Shown piece by piece: positions 29,630 through 38,726 of a stretch of 64,000 nt of DNA (its first letter is position 1; the number at the start of each line of letters is the position of its first letter). The DNA is from Flavobacteriaceae bacterium (GTDB lineage Bacteria > Bacteroidota > Bacteroidia > Flavobacteriales > Flavobacteriaceae), in the NCBI GenBank assembly GCA_030726725.1, contig JANRDC010000004.1, positions 62,001-126,000 on the forward strand. The letters are read 5' to 3'. The notes beneath the pieces were generated by a model. The model saw nothing but the letters and a program-made list of their open reading frames with translations, made no database searches and had not been told where the DNA came from. A program made the position numbers and the translations under genes.

Positions 29630-30853
29630 CTAAAGCTTGGGGAAGCAAAGGTAGTGACGAACAACCGGATGCAGCAGAGCATTGAAGTACGGAGGCTCCA
29701 TTAAAGCGTCAAACGACACCAATTTTCCCGACTTATCGACAAATACAATGGGGTTTTGTTCCGATTTATAAGGTGTATTGCGCACTTTTCCTGAAAAGAC
29801 AAAGTAGCTTGCTTGATCCTCATCTAATTTCCAAGCTTTTGCGGTTTTGTTTTTTTTTGTTTCCAAGGAAATCGGAGCCACTGGAGCATCGAACAATTCT
29901 ATTTTAAGCAAGGTTCGGTTATTGATCATTTGCGATAGGCGGCTCAATACAGGATCTGAATGCACTTGCCACTGTTTGATGGCGTGCAATATATCCACAT
30001 CGTCCAAAGCGGCAAATGCACGTTGGGTTTCTAAATCCCATTTGATTTCATGGGGTCTTTTATTCAGAAAATGGGCCAGCTGAGGACTCATGTCTAGTTG
30101 TACACCCTGGGCAGTTAAATGCTGGGCACGTTCCAGTGACTTTAAAAGCAAGATCTCCGCAGAAAGCGACTTCTTGTGCAGATAGACCTGCCAATACATA
30201 AATCTTCTGGCCATCAAAAACTTCTCTACGGAATAAACACCTTTTTGTTCAATCACCAGCTGGTCATCAACCACGTTCATCATATCGATCAAGCGGTCTG
30301 CATTGATATTGCCCTCAGCAACACCTGTATAAAAACTGTCTCTCTTCAAATAATCCAAGCGATCCATATCCAATTGACTAGCCACCAACTGATTCATGAA
30401 GGGTCTAGGATAGGTACCCTTAAATATTTCGATGGCCAAAGTGAGCTTACCATCATAGTTTTGGTTGAGTGAATCCATCAGGGATAGCCCGATTTGTTCA
30501 TGGGAGAAATCAGCGATCAAAGCGCGCTCCAAAGCATGAGAAAAAGGACCATGTCCCAGGTCGTGCAATAGGATGGCATAACCCAAGGCCTTCTCTTCGT
30601 CTGCAGAAATGTGCGTTCCTTTGCTGCGCAACACAGAAACCGCAGTTCCCATCAAATGATAAGCACCCAACGCATGGGCAAATCTGGTGTGTTGCGCACC
30701 AGGATACACCAATGAAGACAAACCCATCTGCGCAATCCTGCGCAATCTCTGCACATAGGGATGATCGATCAATTGAAGCACAAATGGATCTTCTATCCTG
30801 ATAAATCCGTAAATTGGATCGTTGAAGACCGTTGTTTTCTCTAAATGAGGCAC
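29630..30853 (-). CDS. HD-domain phosphohydrolase (dNTPase/SAMHD1-like)
   Basis: RLRRIAQMGLSSLVYPGAQHTRFAHALGAYHLMG, ILLHDLGHGPFSHALE (HD), QLDMDRLDYLKRDSFYTGV. Confidence 0.88.
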   Translation of the reverse strand: MPHLEKTTVFNDPIYGFIRIEDPFVLQLIDHPYVQRLRRIAQMGLSSLVYPGAQHTRFAHALGAYHLMGTAVSVLRSKGTHISADEEKALGYAILLHDLGHGPFSHALERALIADFSHEQIGLSLMDSLNQNYDGKLTLAIEIFKGTYPRPFMNQLVASQLDMDRLDYLKRDSFYTGVAEGNINADRLIDMMNVVDDQLVIEQKGVYSVEKFLMARRFMYWQVYLHKKSLSAEILLLKSLERAQHLTAQGVQLDMSPQLAHFLNKRPHEIKWDLETQRAFAALDDVDILHAIKQWQVHSDPVLSRLSQMINNRTLLKIELFDAPVAPISLETKKNKTAKAWKLDEDQASYFVFSGKVRNTPYKSEQNPIVFVDKSGKLVSFDALMEPPYFNALLHPVVRHYLCFPKL

Positions 30854-30869
30854 TTTTTGAAGTTTGACA

Positions 30870-30877
30870 CAAAGATA
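30870..30877 (-). promoter_or_regulatory. Putative -7 box TATCTTTG for the HD-domain gene
   Basis: TAnnTTTG match 16 nt upstream of the GTG start at 30853, inside the 29-bp divergent gap with porX. Confidence 0.4.
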
Positions 30878-30882
30878 AGCAA

Positions 30883-32433
30883 ATGACCCAGCCGAACATC
30901 TTATGGATCGACGATGAGATTGATTTACTCAAGCCTCATTTGCTTTTTCTTCAAGAAAAAGGCTACCAGGTCACCCCCTACCACGATGGAATCACCGCCT
31001 TGGAGTGGCTCGCTAACCATCCTTGTGATTTGGTTTTTCTCGACGAAAATATGCCGGGAATTTCAGGATTAATGCTCATCGAAAAAATCCATTGGATCAA
31101 AAAAGGAATACCCATTGTGATGGTGACCAACCATGTAGAGGAACAGATCATGAATGAGGCTATAGGGGCATCGATTACCGATTATTTGATCAAGCCCGTA
31201 CTTCCACAACAAATGCTGCTCGCTTTAAAAAAACACCTGGATACTAAAAAATTAGTTCAAGCCCATCAATCTCAAGTATTTCACAGCAAATACGCAAATC
31301 TTGCAGATCTAATGCCCCAGCTCAGCAACCATCAACAATGGTCTACCTGGTATTTGTCCCTGATAGAATTGGAATGCGACTTGGACCAGCACGGCGATCC
31401 AACCCTCTTCGAATTGCTAAACCAGCTGAAAAAACAAGCCAATCGCTTTTTTGGCGACTTCATCGCTGACCAATATCCACAATGGCTGGCAGGTCAGCAT
31501 AGTCCTTTGCGTTCAGATTTATTGTTGCGGCAAGAGATTCTTCCCAAAATAAACCAGCCCACCCTGCTGTTGATCCTTGACAATCTTCGATACGATCACT
31601 GGATCAGCCTGGAGCAACTTTTTGCAGCATGGTATGACAAAGACCACGAACAGGTGGTGTGGAGTACACTACCTACGGCTACAGCTTATGCGCGAAACGC
31701 TATATGCGCAGGACTCCTACCCCATTTGATCGCAGAAAAACACCCAGATCTTTGGCAAAAAGAATCTGATCCTACTGGAAAAAACCTAGCTGAATCCGAT
31801 TTAATCGGTCGCTTGCTCCAAGAGGAAAACACCGATATCAAATGGTCCTACCACAAGGTTCAAAATCAAAAACAAGGAATGGCCTTGGCGCAAAAAATTC
31901 CTCAGTTGGCTAAACAAGACCTCACTGTGGTGGTATACAATACCCTAGATAAAATCGCCCATGCCAAGACCGACAGCGATTTGGCCAAAGAGCTGATTGT
32001 GGATGATCGATCATACAGAGCGCTACTCCAGACTTGGTTTGCGCATTCGCCTTTAAACAAAATTGCTCAAATTTCAGCGAAACACCAGATGACATTGATG
32101 ATTACCTCTGACCATGGAAGTATTCAGGTGGGACACCCCATTCACTTAAAAAGCGATAAAAACATCAACGCCAACCTGAGGTATAAGGTGGGGAAAAGCA
32201 TCAAAGCCCACCCCAAAGAGGCGTTAAACATCACAAATCCTCGTGCCTTTGGACTACCGCCTGCGGGTCCTAACCACCAATACATCATCGCTAAAAACGA
32301 TGGGTTTTTCACTTATCCACAACAAGAACACGAACACGTACAGCACTACAAAAACTCATACCAGCACGGAGGAATATCGCTGGAGGAGGTATTGGTTCCT
32401 TTTGTAGTATTGAAGCCCAAACCTTTTCTTTGA
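30883..32433 (+). CDS. porX: PorX-type response regulator with PglZ-like C-terminal domain (type IX secretion regulator)
   Basis: Receiver domain ILWIDDEIDLLKPHLLFLQEKGY...DLVFLDENMPGISGLMLIEKI...DYLIKPV plus a long C-terminal half with ITSDHGSIQVGHPIHLKSDK and NSYQHGGISLEEVLVPFVVLKP, the alkaline phosphatase/PglZ-type layout. Confidence 0.85.
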   Translation: MTQPNILWIDDEIDLLKPHLLFLQEKGYQVTPYHDGITALEWLANHPCDLVFLDENMPGISGLMLIEKIHWIKKGIPIVMVTNHVEEQIMNEAIGASITDYLIKPVLPQQMLLALKKHLDTKKLVQAHQSQVFHSKYANLADLMPQLSNHQQWSTWYLSLIELECDLDQHGDPTLFELLNQLKKQANRFFGDFIADQYPQWLAGQHSPLRSDLLLRQEILPKINQPTLLLILDNLRYDHWISLEQLFAAWYDKDHEQVVWSTLPTATAYARNAICAGLLPHLIAEKHPDLWQKESDPTGKNLAESDLIGRLLQEENTDIKWSYHKVQNQKQGMALAQKIPQLAKQDLTVVVYNTLDKIAHAKTDSDLAKELIVDDRSYRALLQTWFAHSPLNKIAQISAKHQMTLMITSDHGSIQVGHPIHLKSDKNINANLRYKVGKSIKAHPKEALNITNPRAFGLPPAGPNHQYIIAKNDGFFTYPQQEHEHVQHYKNSYQHGGISLEEVLVPFVVLKPKPFL

Positions 32434-32444
32434 GGGTATATGAT

Positions 32445-32452
32445 TATATTTG
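32445..32452 (+). promoter_or_regulatory. Putative -7 box TATATTTG upstream of tsaE
   Basis: TAnnTTTG match 23 nt before ATG 32476. Confidence 0.4.
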
Positions 32453-32475
32453 CCTGGGGATGATCAATAGATACG

Positions 32476-32901
32476 ATGCAGGTAAAAACCTACCAACTAA
32501 AAGACCTAGATAAAACAGCGCAATGGTTGCTCGAAAGCACACCCAAAGGTGTTGTTTGCCTGAGTGCATCTATGGGTACAGGTAAGACTACATTGGTCAA
32601 AGCGATGATCTCAGCTTTGGGCGCTATTGATCCTGGAAGTAGCCCAAGTTTTGGGTTGGTCAACCCGTATTGCAACGCTCAAGGCGAAACAATTGCCTAC
32701 CACCTAGATCTTTATCGGCTGAACAAGTCCAGTGAATTATGGGACATTGGCTGGGAAGAATACGCCCAAAGCGGCACTTGGGTTTTTGTCGAATGGCCAG
32801 AACTAGCTATAGAAATCATGGACGAGCCATACTCGATGGCGAAAATCGTCCAAAACCCAGATCAAAGCCGTACATTAACGCTTGAATACGTGCAACCATG
32901 A
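32476..32901 (+). CDS. tsaE: tRNA t6A biosynthesis ATPase TsaE
   Basis: CLSASMGTGKTTLVKAM Walker A, SPSFGLVNPY, HLDLYRL, FVEWPE. Confidence 0.94.
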   Translation: MQVKTYQLKDLDKTAQWLLESTPKGVVCLSASMGTGKTTLVKAMISALGAIDPGSSPSFGLVNPYCNAQGETIAYHLDLYRLNKSSELWDIGWEEYAQSGTWVFVEWPELAIEIMDEPYSMAKIVQNPDQSRTLTLEYVQP

Positions 32902-34097
32902 GTACACCCAACATCCCTTTTTCCGCCTTTGAGCTGATGCCTCAAGAGGAAAAACTAATGAGGGAATCTGTCCCTGGAAAACTCTTTATCGGTCTACCCA
33001 AAGAGTCGAGTATGGAAGAAAAAAGAGTTTGCCTGACTCCAGATGCGGTTGAATCGCTGGTAGCCCATGGTCATGAAGTATGGGTTGAAGAGGGAGCTGG
33101 AGTAGATTCAAGTTTTGAAGACGATGAGTACAAAAAAGCAGGAGCGACCATTACTGTAGATCGAAAAAAAGTATTTTCTTGTCCATTGGTCTTTAAAGTA
33201 TCCCCCCCAACACCGGAGGAAATAGGTATGATGCAAGTGGGCAGTTCGCTCATTTCTGCCCTGCAGCTCAAAACGATCGACCAAAACTACATCAATTCAA
33301 TTAAGGCCAAAAAAATAACCGCTATTGCCCTCGAATACCTCACCGATGAGGATGGAAGTCATCCAATGACCCAGTCCTTGGGAGAAATCGCTGGGATATC
33401 ATCGATGCATATCGCGGCTGAATTAATGTCACAAACCCATAGTGGTAAGGGGCAACTCTTGGGGAATATCAGTGGCTTACCTCCTACTGAAGTAGTAGTT
33501 TTTGGTGCGGGTACTGCGGCGACAGCTGCTGCAAAAACCGCCTTAGAGCTCGGTGCACAAGTCAAAGTTTTTGACCAATCCGTAGCGCGCTTGCGCAGGC
33601 TGCAAAACCAATTAAAACATCCGATAAGCACCTCGATTCTCGATCCCAAAAACATGATTAAGGCCTTGCGCAGGTGCGACGTAGCTATCGGCGCGCTTTG
33701 GGGCAAATCCCGTGCTCCAATCGTAGTCAGTGAATCCATGACATCCATCATGAAAAAAGGGGCTGTCATTGTAGACATCGCCATTGATAGCGGTGGCTGT
33801 TTTGAAACCTCTGAAGTGACCACCCACGAACATCCCACCCAGACCAAATATGGCGTGATTCACTATGGAGTACCCAATATACCAGCGCGTTACCCGAAAA
33901 CCGCATCCCTGTCCATGAGTCACATCTGCTTGCCTTTGCTATTGCACATTTCAGAACAAGGAGGTGTCAGCCAAAGCGTAAAGCATCATGAGGGATTCCG
34001 CAGTGGCGTATATTTGTACAAAGGAGTCCTCACCCACCAAACTGTTGCTGATTGGTTGGGAATCACTTACACCCCCATTGAATTATTACTGGTATAA
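32898..34097 (+). CDS. ald: Alanine dehydrogenase / NAD(P) transhydrogenase-like
   Basis: IGLPKESSMEEKRVCLTPDAVESLVAHGHEVWVEEGAG, VVVFGAGTAATAAAKTALELGAQVKVFDQ, IVDIAIDSGGCFETS, YGVPNIPARYPKTAS. Confidence 0.88.
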   Translation: MSTPNIPFSAFELMPQEEKLMRESVPGKLFIGLPKESSMEEKRVCLTPDAVESLVAHGHEVWVEEGAGVDSSFEDDEYKKAGATITVDRKKVFSCPLVFKVSPPTPEEIGMMQVGSSLISALQLKTIDQNYINSIKAKKITAIALEYLTDEDGSHPMTQSLGEIAGISSMHIAAELMSQTHSGKGQLLGNISGLPPTEVVVFGAGTAATAAAKTALELGAQVKVFDQSVARLRRLQNQLKHPISTSILDPKNMIKALRRCDVAIGALWGKSRAPIVVSESMTSIMKKGAVIVDIAIDSGGCFETSEVTTHEHPTQTKYGVIHYGVPNIPARYPKTASLSMSHICLPLLLHISEQGGVSQSVKHHEGFRSGVYLYKGVLTHQTVADWLGITYTPIELLLV

Positions 34098-34483
34098 TGT
34101 CTTTACTCAAACGAATTGGTTATTACTTGGTCGGCCTATCCATAGGGCTGGTTTTTCTCAGTATTTTTTTTAAGAAAAAATCGGAACAAACAGGGGTCAG
34201 TTTTTGCTATCTACCCAACTGTAGAACACTTAAGGATTTGCGCGCCAAACCCTTGCTTTTGTCTGAAGAAACCAACCGCAGTCTTCAAGAAATGGCAGCA
34301 GATACCTTGGACATCAACCAATTGCTTACGGATGGATCTGTGGATTTTTCTTTGAGCGACACCCGATCAGTGCCCTGCAAGACCTACCTCATCAACGGGG
34401 AGATCAACCGACAGAAAGTGGTGGTAAAAGCAAAAAATTGTCCCGAAGAAGTAGAGATTTTATCCGTTGAAAAAGCTGATTAA
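34097..34483 (+). CDS. Conserved small membrane-anchored protein (DUF4258-like, tentative)
   Basis: N-terminal TM helix YYLVGLSIGLVFLSIFF; 1-nt junction after ald; overlaps the putA-like 3' end by 4 nt. Confidence 0.6.
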   Translation: MSLLKRIGYYLVGLSIGLVFLSIFFKKKSEQTGVSFCYLPNCRTLKDLRAKPLLLSEETNRSLQEMAADTLDINQLLTDGSVDFSLSDTRSVPCKTYLINGEINRQKVVVKAKNCPEEVEILSVEKAD

Positions 34484-35646
34484 AGCTTTCTCCTCCTCAT
34501 CTCAGCAGCGAGCAAAGACAATTCTCTTGAAGTCTGTCCAGCAACGGAGGTATTTTCAGCTGCACGGCGCATCAAGTAGGGCATCACCTCCCGAACAGGG
34601 CCAAACGGCAAATATTTGGCTACCTTATAGCCTAAATCCGATAGATTAAAACTGATGTGGTCACTCATACCGAACAACTGAGCAAACCAAACTCTAGAAT
34701 CGCTTTTATCCATGCCCTGTTGTTCCATCAATTGAGTAACCTTTATCGTGCTTTCCTCGTTGTGGGTACCTAAAAAAACAGCGCAGAATTCCGCATTTGA
34801 CATAAGTATTTGAGCGATCTCATCAAAATTTTGATCCGTAGCTTCTTTGGTGGGGCAAATAGGTGATTTTATTCCCAATGCTGCAGCTCGTTGATTTTCT
34901 TTTTCCATGTAGGCACCGCGCACTAACTTAACACCGATTTTAAATCCTTCTTGTCGCCCAGTTTCACAGAGCATTTCAGCGTATTGTTTGCGATCCCAAC
35001 GATAAGCCTGAATCGTTTGATAGACGATGGTTGTGCCCTGGTTGTATTTTCGCATCATCTCTAAAACCAATTGATCGGCACTATCCTGCATCCAACTTTC
35101 CTCCGCATCGATCAACAGAGGGATGGAGTTTTCAGCAGCAAGCCCACACAAACGATCAAAACGATCAACTACTCTTTGCCACGCTTGTTCTTGAACAGGA
35201 TTAAGCAGAGATCCTTGAGATTTTAACTCAAATAAATCGATAGGGCCCAGACCAGTGGGTTTAAAAACGCCAAAAGGTATTGCAGGATGATGAGACGCAC
35301 TGACCAATACCGAGGCAATTCGATCACATGCATGATCAAAAGCAATTTCATCAGCTTTACCCTCTACAGAGTAATCCAAGACAGAAAAAACGTTTTTGCT
35401 TTGAAGATTTTCAATAACCGGAAAACAATCTTGTTCCGATATACCTCCGCAGAACTGGTGAAACACCGTTTTTTTTATCAAACCCTCAATGGGCAAATGA
35501 GCCTCCAACATTATTTTGGTCAACCACGACCCCCAGCGAGCTAATCCTGGTTGTCCAATCAGGCTAAATAACCAGTAGGCCTTTTTGAGTTCAAGATCTG
35601 ATTTTAAGGCAAATGCTTTTGCGGTATTCTCAAAATTTGGGACCAA
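34480..35646 (-). CDS. Proline dehydrogenase
   Basis: PLLIDAEESWMQDSADQLVLEMMRKYN, TTIVYQTIQAYR, GFKIGVKLVRGAYMEKE, FLGTHNEES, YLPFGPVREVMPYLMRRAAENTSVAGQTSRE. Confidence 0.93.
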   Translation of the reverse strand: MVPNFENTAKAFALKSDLELKKAYWLFSLIGQPGLARWGSWLTKIMLEAHLPIEGLIKKTVFHQFCGGISEQDCFPVIENLQSKNVFSVLDYSVEGKADEIAFDHACDRIASVLVSASHHPAIPFGVFKPTGLGPIDLFELKSQGSLLNPVQEQAWQRVVDRFDRLCGLAAENSIPLLIDAEESWMQDSADQLVLEMMRKYNQGTTIVYQTIQAYRWDRKQYAEMLCETGRQEGFKIGVKLVRGAYMEKENQRAAALGIKSPICPTKEATDQNFDEIAQILMSNAEFCAVFLGTHNEESTIKVTQLMEQQGMDKSDSRVWFAQLFGMSDHISFNLSDLGYKVAKYLPFGPVREVMPYLMRRAAENTSVAGQTSRELSLLAAEMRRRKL

Positions 35647-35735
35647 AATCGACGATTTAATAAAGGGTCAAAGATATGCACTCCCTCGAGAAAATTGGAA
35701 TAAAAATTATCGGTATTTTTGAAGAAACATTAACT

Positions 35736-36797
35736 ATGCAACCCATCCGTACAGCCCAGTCAGTAGTATACTTCGAAGAAGATGGCTATGAAGCATTAAG
35801 ACAGCTTTGGGAGCATAAAAATTACGCCTCTGTATTTTTGTTGATGGACGAGCATACACATCAGTACTGTTTGGCTCCATTTATGGCTGCATTGGCCTGG
35901 GACAAACCGATTGAGCTCATAGAATTACCTTCTGGGGAACAGAACAAACAATTATTTTTTTGTCAATCAGTTTGGGAACAACTTTCTGAACAGGGTGCTG
36001 ATCGCAAAAGTTTATTGATCAATTTGGGAGGGGGCGTCATCACAGATATGGGCGGTTTTATCGCTAGTTGTTATAAAAGGGGTATTGATTTCGTCAATGT
36101 TCCGACGACCCTGCTATCCATGGTTGACGCTTCAGTGGGTGGAAAAACAGGGATAGATTTAGGCTTACTAAAAAATCAAATAGGCGTCATTGCAGAGCCT
36201 TCGCTGGTGATTATTGACCCAAGAATGCTCGACACCTTGGACCAAAGACAATGGAGAAGTGGGCTAGCTGAAATGTTAAAACACGGATTGATTATGGATG
36301 CTGATTATTGGCATCAACTAAAAAATATCGAGCGTTTTAGTGACCTCGTTCCCCTGATCCATCATTCTGTGGCGTTGAAAGCAGCAGTCACCAAAGAGGA
36401 TCCCACAGAACAAGGAAAAAGAAAAATACTAAATTTCGGACATACCCTAGGTCATGCGATTGAATCGCATTTTTTAGAAAAGGATCCGGAGGACTGCTTG
36501 CTACACGGGGAGGCTATTGCCATAGGCATGATCATGGAAGCATATCTTTCCACGGTGTATACGGGATTAAGACTAGATGAGGCCGAGGAGATAAAAGCTA
36601 CCATCCTAAGTGCCTATGATTCCATTGACTTACCGGAATCCATCCTACCACATATTCTTGAGCTCATCCAACACGACAAAAAAAATAGCCACGGTATTGT
36701 TCAGTTCTCACTGTTGAATAAAATCGGTACATGTCAATGGAATTGCCCTGTAGAAGATGGCGCAATAAAGAACGCAATCGACTTTTACAGAAGCTGA
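35736..36797 (+). CDS. aroB: 3-dehydroquinate synthase
   Basis: LINLGGGVITDMGGFIASCYKRGIDFVNVPTTLLSMVDASVGGKTGIDLGLLKNQIG, RKILNFGHTLGHAIE, LHGEAIAIGM. Listed start 35676 is probably upstream of the true one. Confidence 0.95.
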   Translation: MQPIRTAQSVVYFEEDGYEALRQLWEHKNYASVFLLMDEHTHQYCLAPFMAALAWDKPIELIELPSGEQNKQLFFCQSVWEQLSEQGADRKSLLINLGGGVITDMGGFIASCYKRGIDFVNVPTTLLSMVDASVGGKTGIDLGLLKNQIGVIAEPSLVIIDPRMLDTLDQRQWRSGLAEMLKHGLIMDADYWHQLKNIERFSDLVPLIHHSVALKAAVTKEDPTEQGKRKILNFGHTLGHAIESHFLEKDPEDCLLHGEAIAIGMIMEAYLSTVYTGLRLDEAEEIKATILSAYDSIDLPESILPHILELIQHDKKNSHGIVQFSLLNKIGTCQWNCPVEDGAIKNAIDFYRS

Positions 36798-36805
36798 TTC
36801 AGCTG

Positions 36806-37285
36806 CTACAATTCCTTAAAGATGGTGTGCATCAAACGCTTTTTATCGTTTAAGCTCTCCTCCAAAGAAATCATCGTCTCTGTTCTGCTGATTCCATCAA
36901 TGTCATCAATTTTAAATATGATGTTCTTGGCATGATTGGTATCCTTGGCCCTGATTTTGCAGAAAATATTAAACTTGCCAGTGGTTATATGCGCCACAGT
37001 CACATTGGGAATCAGGTTTAATCGTTCCAAAACAAACTTGGTTTGGTGGGTTTTTTCCAAGAAAATACCCACATAGGCGATAAATGAATAACCTAATTTA
37101 ATGTAGTCCAAGGTCAAAGAAGAACCTTTGATAATCCCCGCGTCTTCCATTTTTTTAACACGCACGTGAACAGTACCTGCTGATATCAATAATTTTTTCG
37201 CAATATCTGTGAATGGAATACGTGTATTGTCGATTAACATATCCAAAATTTGGTGGTCAATCTCATCTAATTTTATTTTTCCCAT
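36806..37285 (-). CDS. Lrp/AsnC-family transcriptional regulator
   Basis: LDEIDHQILDMLIDNTRIPFTDIAKKLLISAGTVHVRVKKMEDAGIIKGSSLTLDYIKLGY, C-terminal ligand domain. Confidence 0.93.
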   Translation of the reverse strand: MGKIKLDEIDHQILDMLIDNTRIPFTDIAKKLLISAGTVHVRVKKMEDAGIIKGSSLTLDYIKLGYSFIAYVGIFLEKTHQTKFVLERLNLIPNVTVAHITTGKFNIFCKIRAKDTNHAKNIIFKIDDIDGISRTETMISLEESLNDKKRLMHTIFKEL

Positions 37286-37327
37286 GGCAGCGGACTAATT
37301 TAAAGCGCAAACTTATCAAATAATGTT

Positions 37328-37348
37328 TTGAATTTTTAAAAAATTCAA
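37328..37348. repeat. Perfect AT-rich palindrome TTGAATTTTT-A-AAAAATTCAA upstream of the Lrp-family gene
   Basis: 10-bp arms with a 1-nt centre; lies just upstream of a TAAGTTTG -7 box (37308-37315, minus). Confidence 0.7.
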
Positions 37349-37381
37349 TCATTTATTGTGAAATATGCAACAGAATCATAC

Positions 37382-38503
37382 TTATTTGATTAAATTTTGG
37401 ATAACAGACCATACATCTTCTTTAGACTGCAACAACAATTGCTCTTGTGCCAGTGCGATATCATAAGTTTTATGACCCCAGAAAGCGTTTTCCTCCACCA
37501 CTTCGGGTATCGATGGCCACCATTGAATGGCTCCGTTGACTAGCTTTTCCTCCAAAGTAATCGCCAATGCCTGACCTTGTCTCCAAATAGAACTTAACCG
37601 ATATGGGCTTTTAACCAATATATCTACAAATCTTTTTCCGTTTTGCGGAACTGATAAATATTGATCAATGTCTTGATAGACATACAAATCAAAGGCAATA
37701 CTGTTGATCGCTGTGTACAGGGATAAACAAACCAGGGCCCTAGTATTTATTCTTGAATAATCATCTGGAAAATGACCTGCTTCAAATAAAATGGTTGGTG
37801 TTCCCAGAGTTTGAAAAGTGTCCCCCACACAATTGATATTATAGGCGTCATCATACCTACCAACGCCCTCTGGGATATAGGATTGCAACCACTCATTGAT
37901 GTCTGAAATAACTTGCATGGCCCGAGCCCTGTGTTCAGGAATAGAGCGCTGATCATCAGCCGCAGGCGCAAGAAAAGACATAGTTGCAGGAACTGGATGA
38001 TCGCCCACATGATATATAGTTCGTTGGTCGTGCAGATTAAAACAAAAATCAGGCTTCCACGAATTGAACAACGCAATTAAATATTGACTTTCCGGCTGTG
38101 TTTGGGCTTGAGCGTCTCTGTTTAAATCGATTCCAGCAGCATTAAATCGTGTATAGGCATGCGCACCATCAGGATTTAAAACTGGTACAACACACAAAGT
38201 GCATAGCGCTTTTATCTGCCTTGTCCACTCCGTGTCTTCGTCCAACAACCGCATCAAATCCAACAAACCTCTAGTTGTCGTGGACTCATTGCCGTGCATT
38301 TGAGACCACATCAATAGCTTTTGTGGGCCTTCTCCCCAGCTCCAAGCATAAATCGGTCTTTGCTCAACAGAATATCCCAAAAGTTTTTTCTGCCATAAAA
38401 CGCTCAGCGAAGCGGTTACTTGATCGATTTGCTCTGGGGATAAGTACCGTTGATCAATTCCAGGTGCTTTTATTTTGGCGTAATTAAACTCTTTGATTTT
38501 CAT
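37382..38503 (-). CDS. M14-family zinc carboxypeptidase, predicted cytoplasmic (second copy in window)
   Basis: QMHGNESTTTRGLLDL, VPVLNPDGAHAYTRFNAAGIDLNRDAQAQTQPESQYL, FNLHDQRTIYHVG, LFEAGHFPDDY. No obvious signal peptide. Start trimmed to MKIKEFNYAK. Confidence 0.85.
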   Translation of the reverse strand: MKIKEFNYAKIKAPGIDQRYLSPEQIDQVTASLSVLWQKKLLGYSVEQRPIYAWSWGEGPQKLLMWSQMHGNESTTTRGLLDLMRLLDEDTEWTRQIKALCTLCVVPVLNPDGAHAYTRFNAAGIDLNRDAQAQTQPESQYLIALFNSWKPDFCFNLHDQRTIYHVGDHPVPATMSFLAPAADDQRSIPEHRARAMQVISDINEWLQSYIPEGVGRYDDAYNINCVGDTFQTLGTPTILFEAGHFPDDYSRINTRALVCLSLYTAINSIAFDLYVYQDIDQYLSVPQNGKRFVDILVKSPYRLSSIWRQGQALAITLEEKLVNGAIQWWPSIPEVVEENAFWGHKTYDIALAQEQLLLQSKEDVWSVIQNLIK

Positions 38504-38583
38504 GAAAACTGTTTGCCGCAAAAATACCTAATTAATCAGACAACTACGTCTAACTTTTCATCATGCCAAGCCTATTTTTTATG

Positions 38584-38597
38584 TTTACAATTGTAAA
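38584..38597. repeat. Perfect palindrome TTTACAATTGTAAA in the XRE/M14 divergent intergenic region
   Basis: 14-nt self-complementary sequence. Confidence 0.7.
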
Positions 38598-38599
38598 TT

Positions 38600-38700
38600 A
38601 CAAAAGTAAACAAATAAATTAAAACTCTACATATCAGTGTTTTAAGTTATTTTACATCAAGCTATATTTGATATAAAATATTTTCCATGTTTACTTTTGT
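38600..38700. promoter_or_regulatory. 13-nt inverted repeat pair (ACAAAAGTAAACA / TGTTTACTTTTGT) around a 75-nt AT-rich spacer
   Basis: First arm 38600-38612, second arm 38688-38700, perfect reverse complements. Each arm contains TACTTTTG facing outward; the right arm has TTTG at 38667-38670, 21 nt upstream. Confidence 0.6.
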
Positions 38701-38726
38701 TATCTTTGAAAAATTAAATTAATTCT

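Noticed and set aside
30883-32433. PglZ-like domain as evidence of a BREX phage-defence system
   Set aside because: The N-terminal receiver domain and absence of brx/pgl genes fit PorX of the T9SS instead.
33359-33847. 162-aa minus-strand ORF inside ald
   Set aside because: Antisense shadow of a strongly conserved dehydrogenase; composition is low-information and no motif is present.
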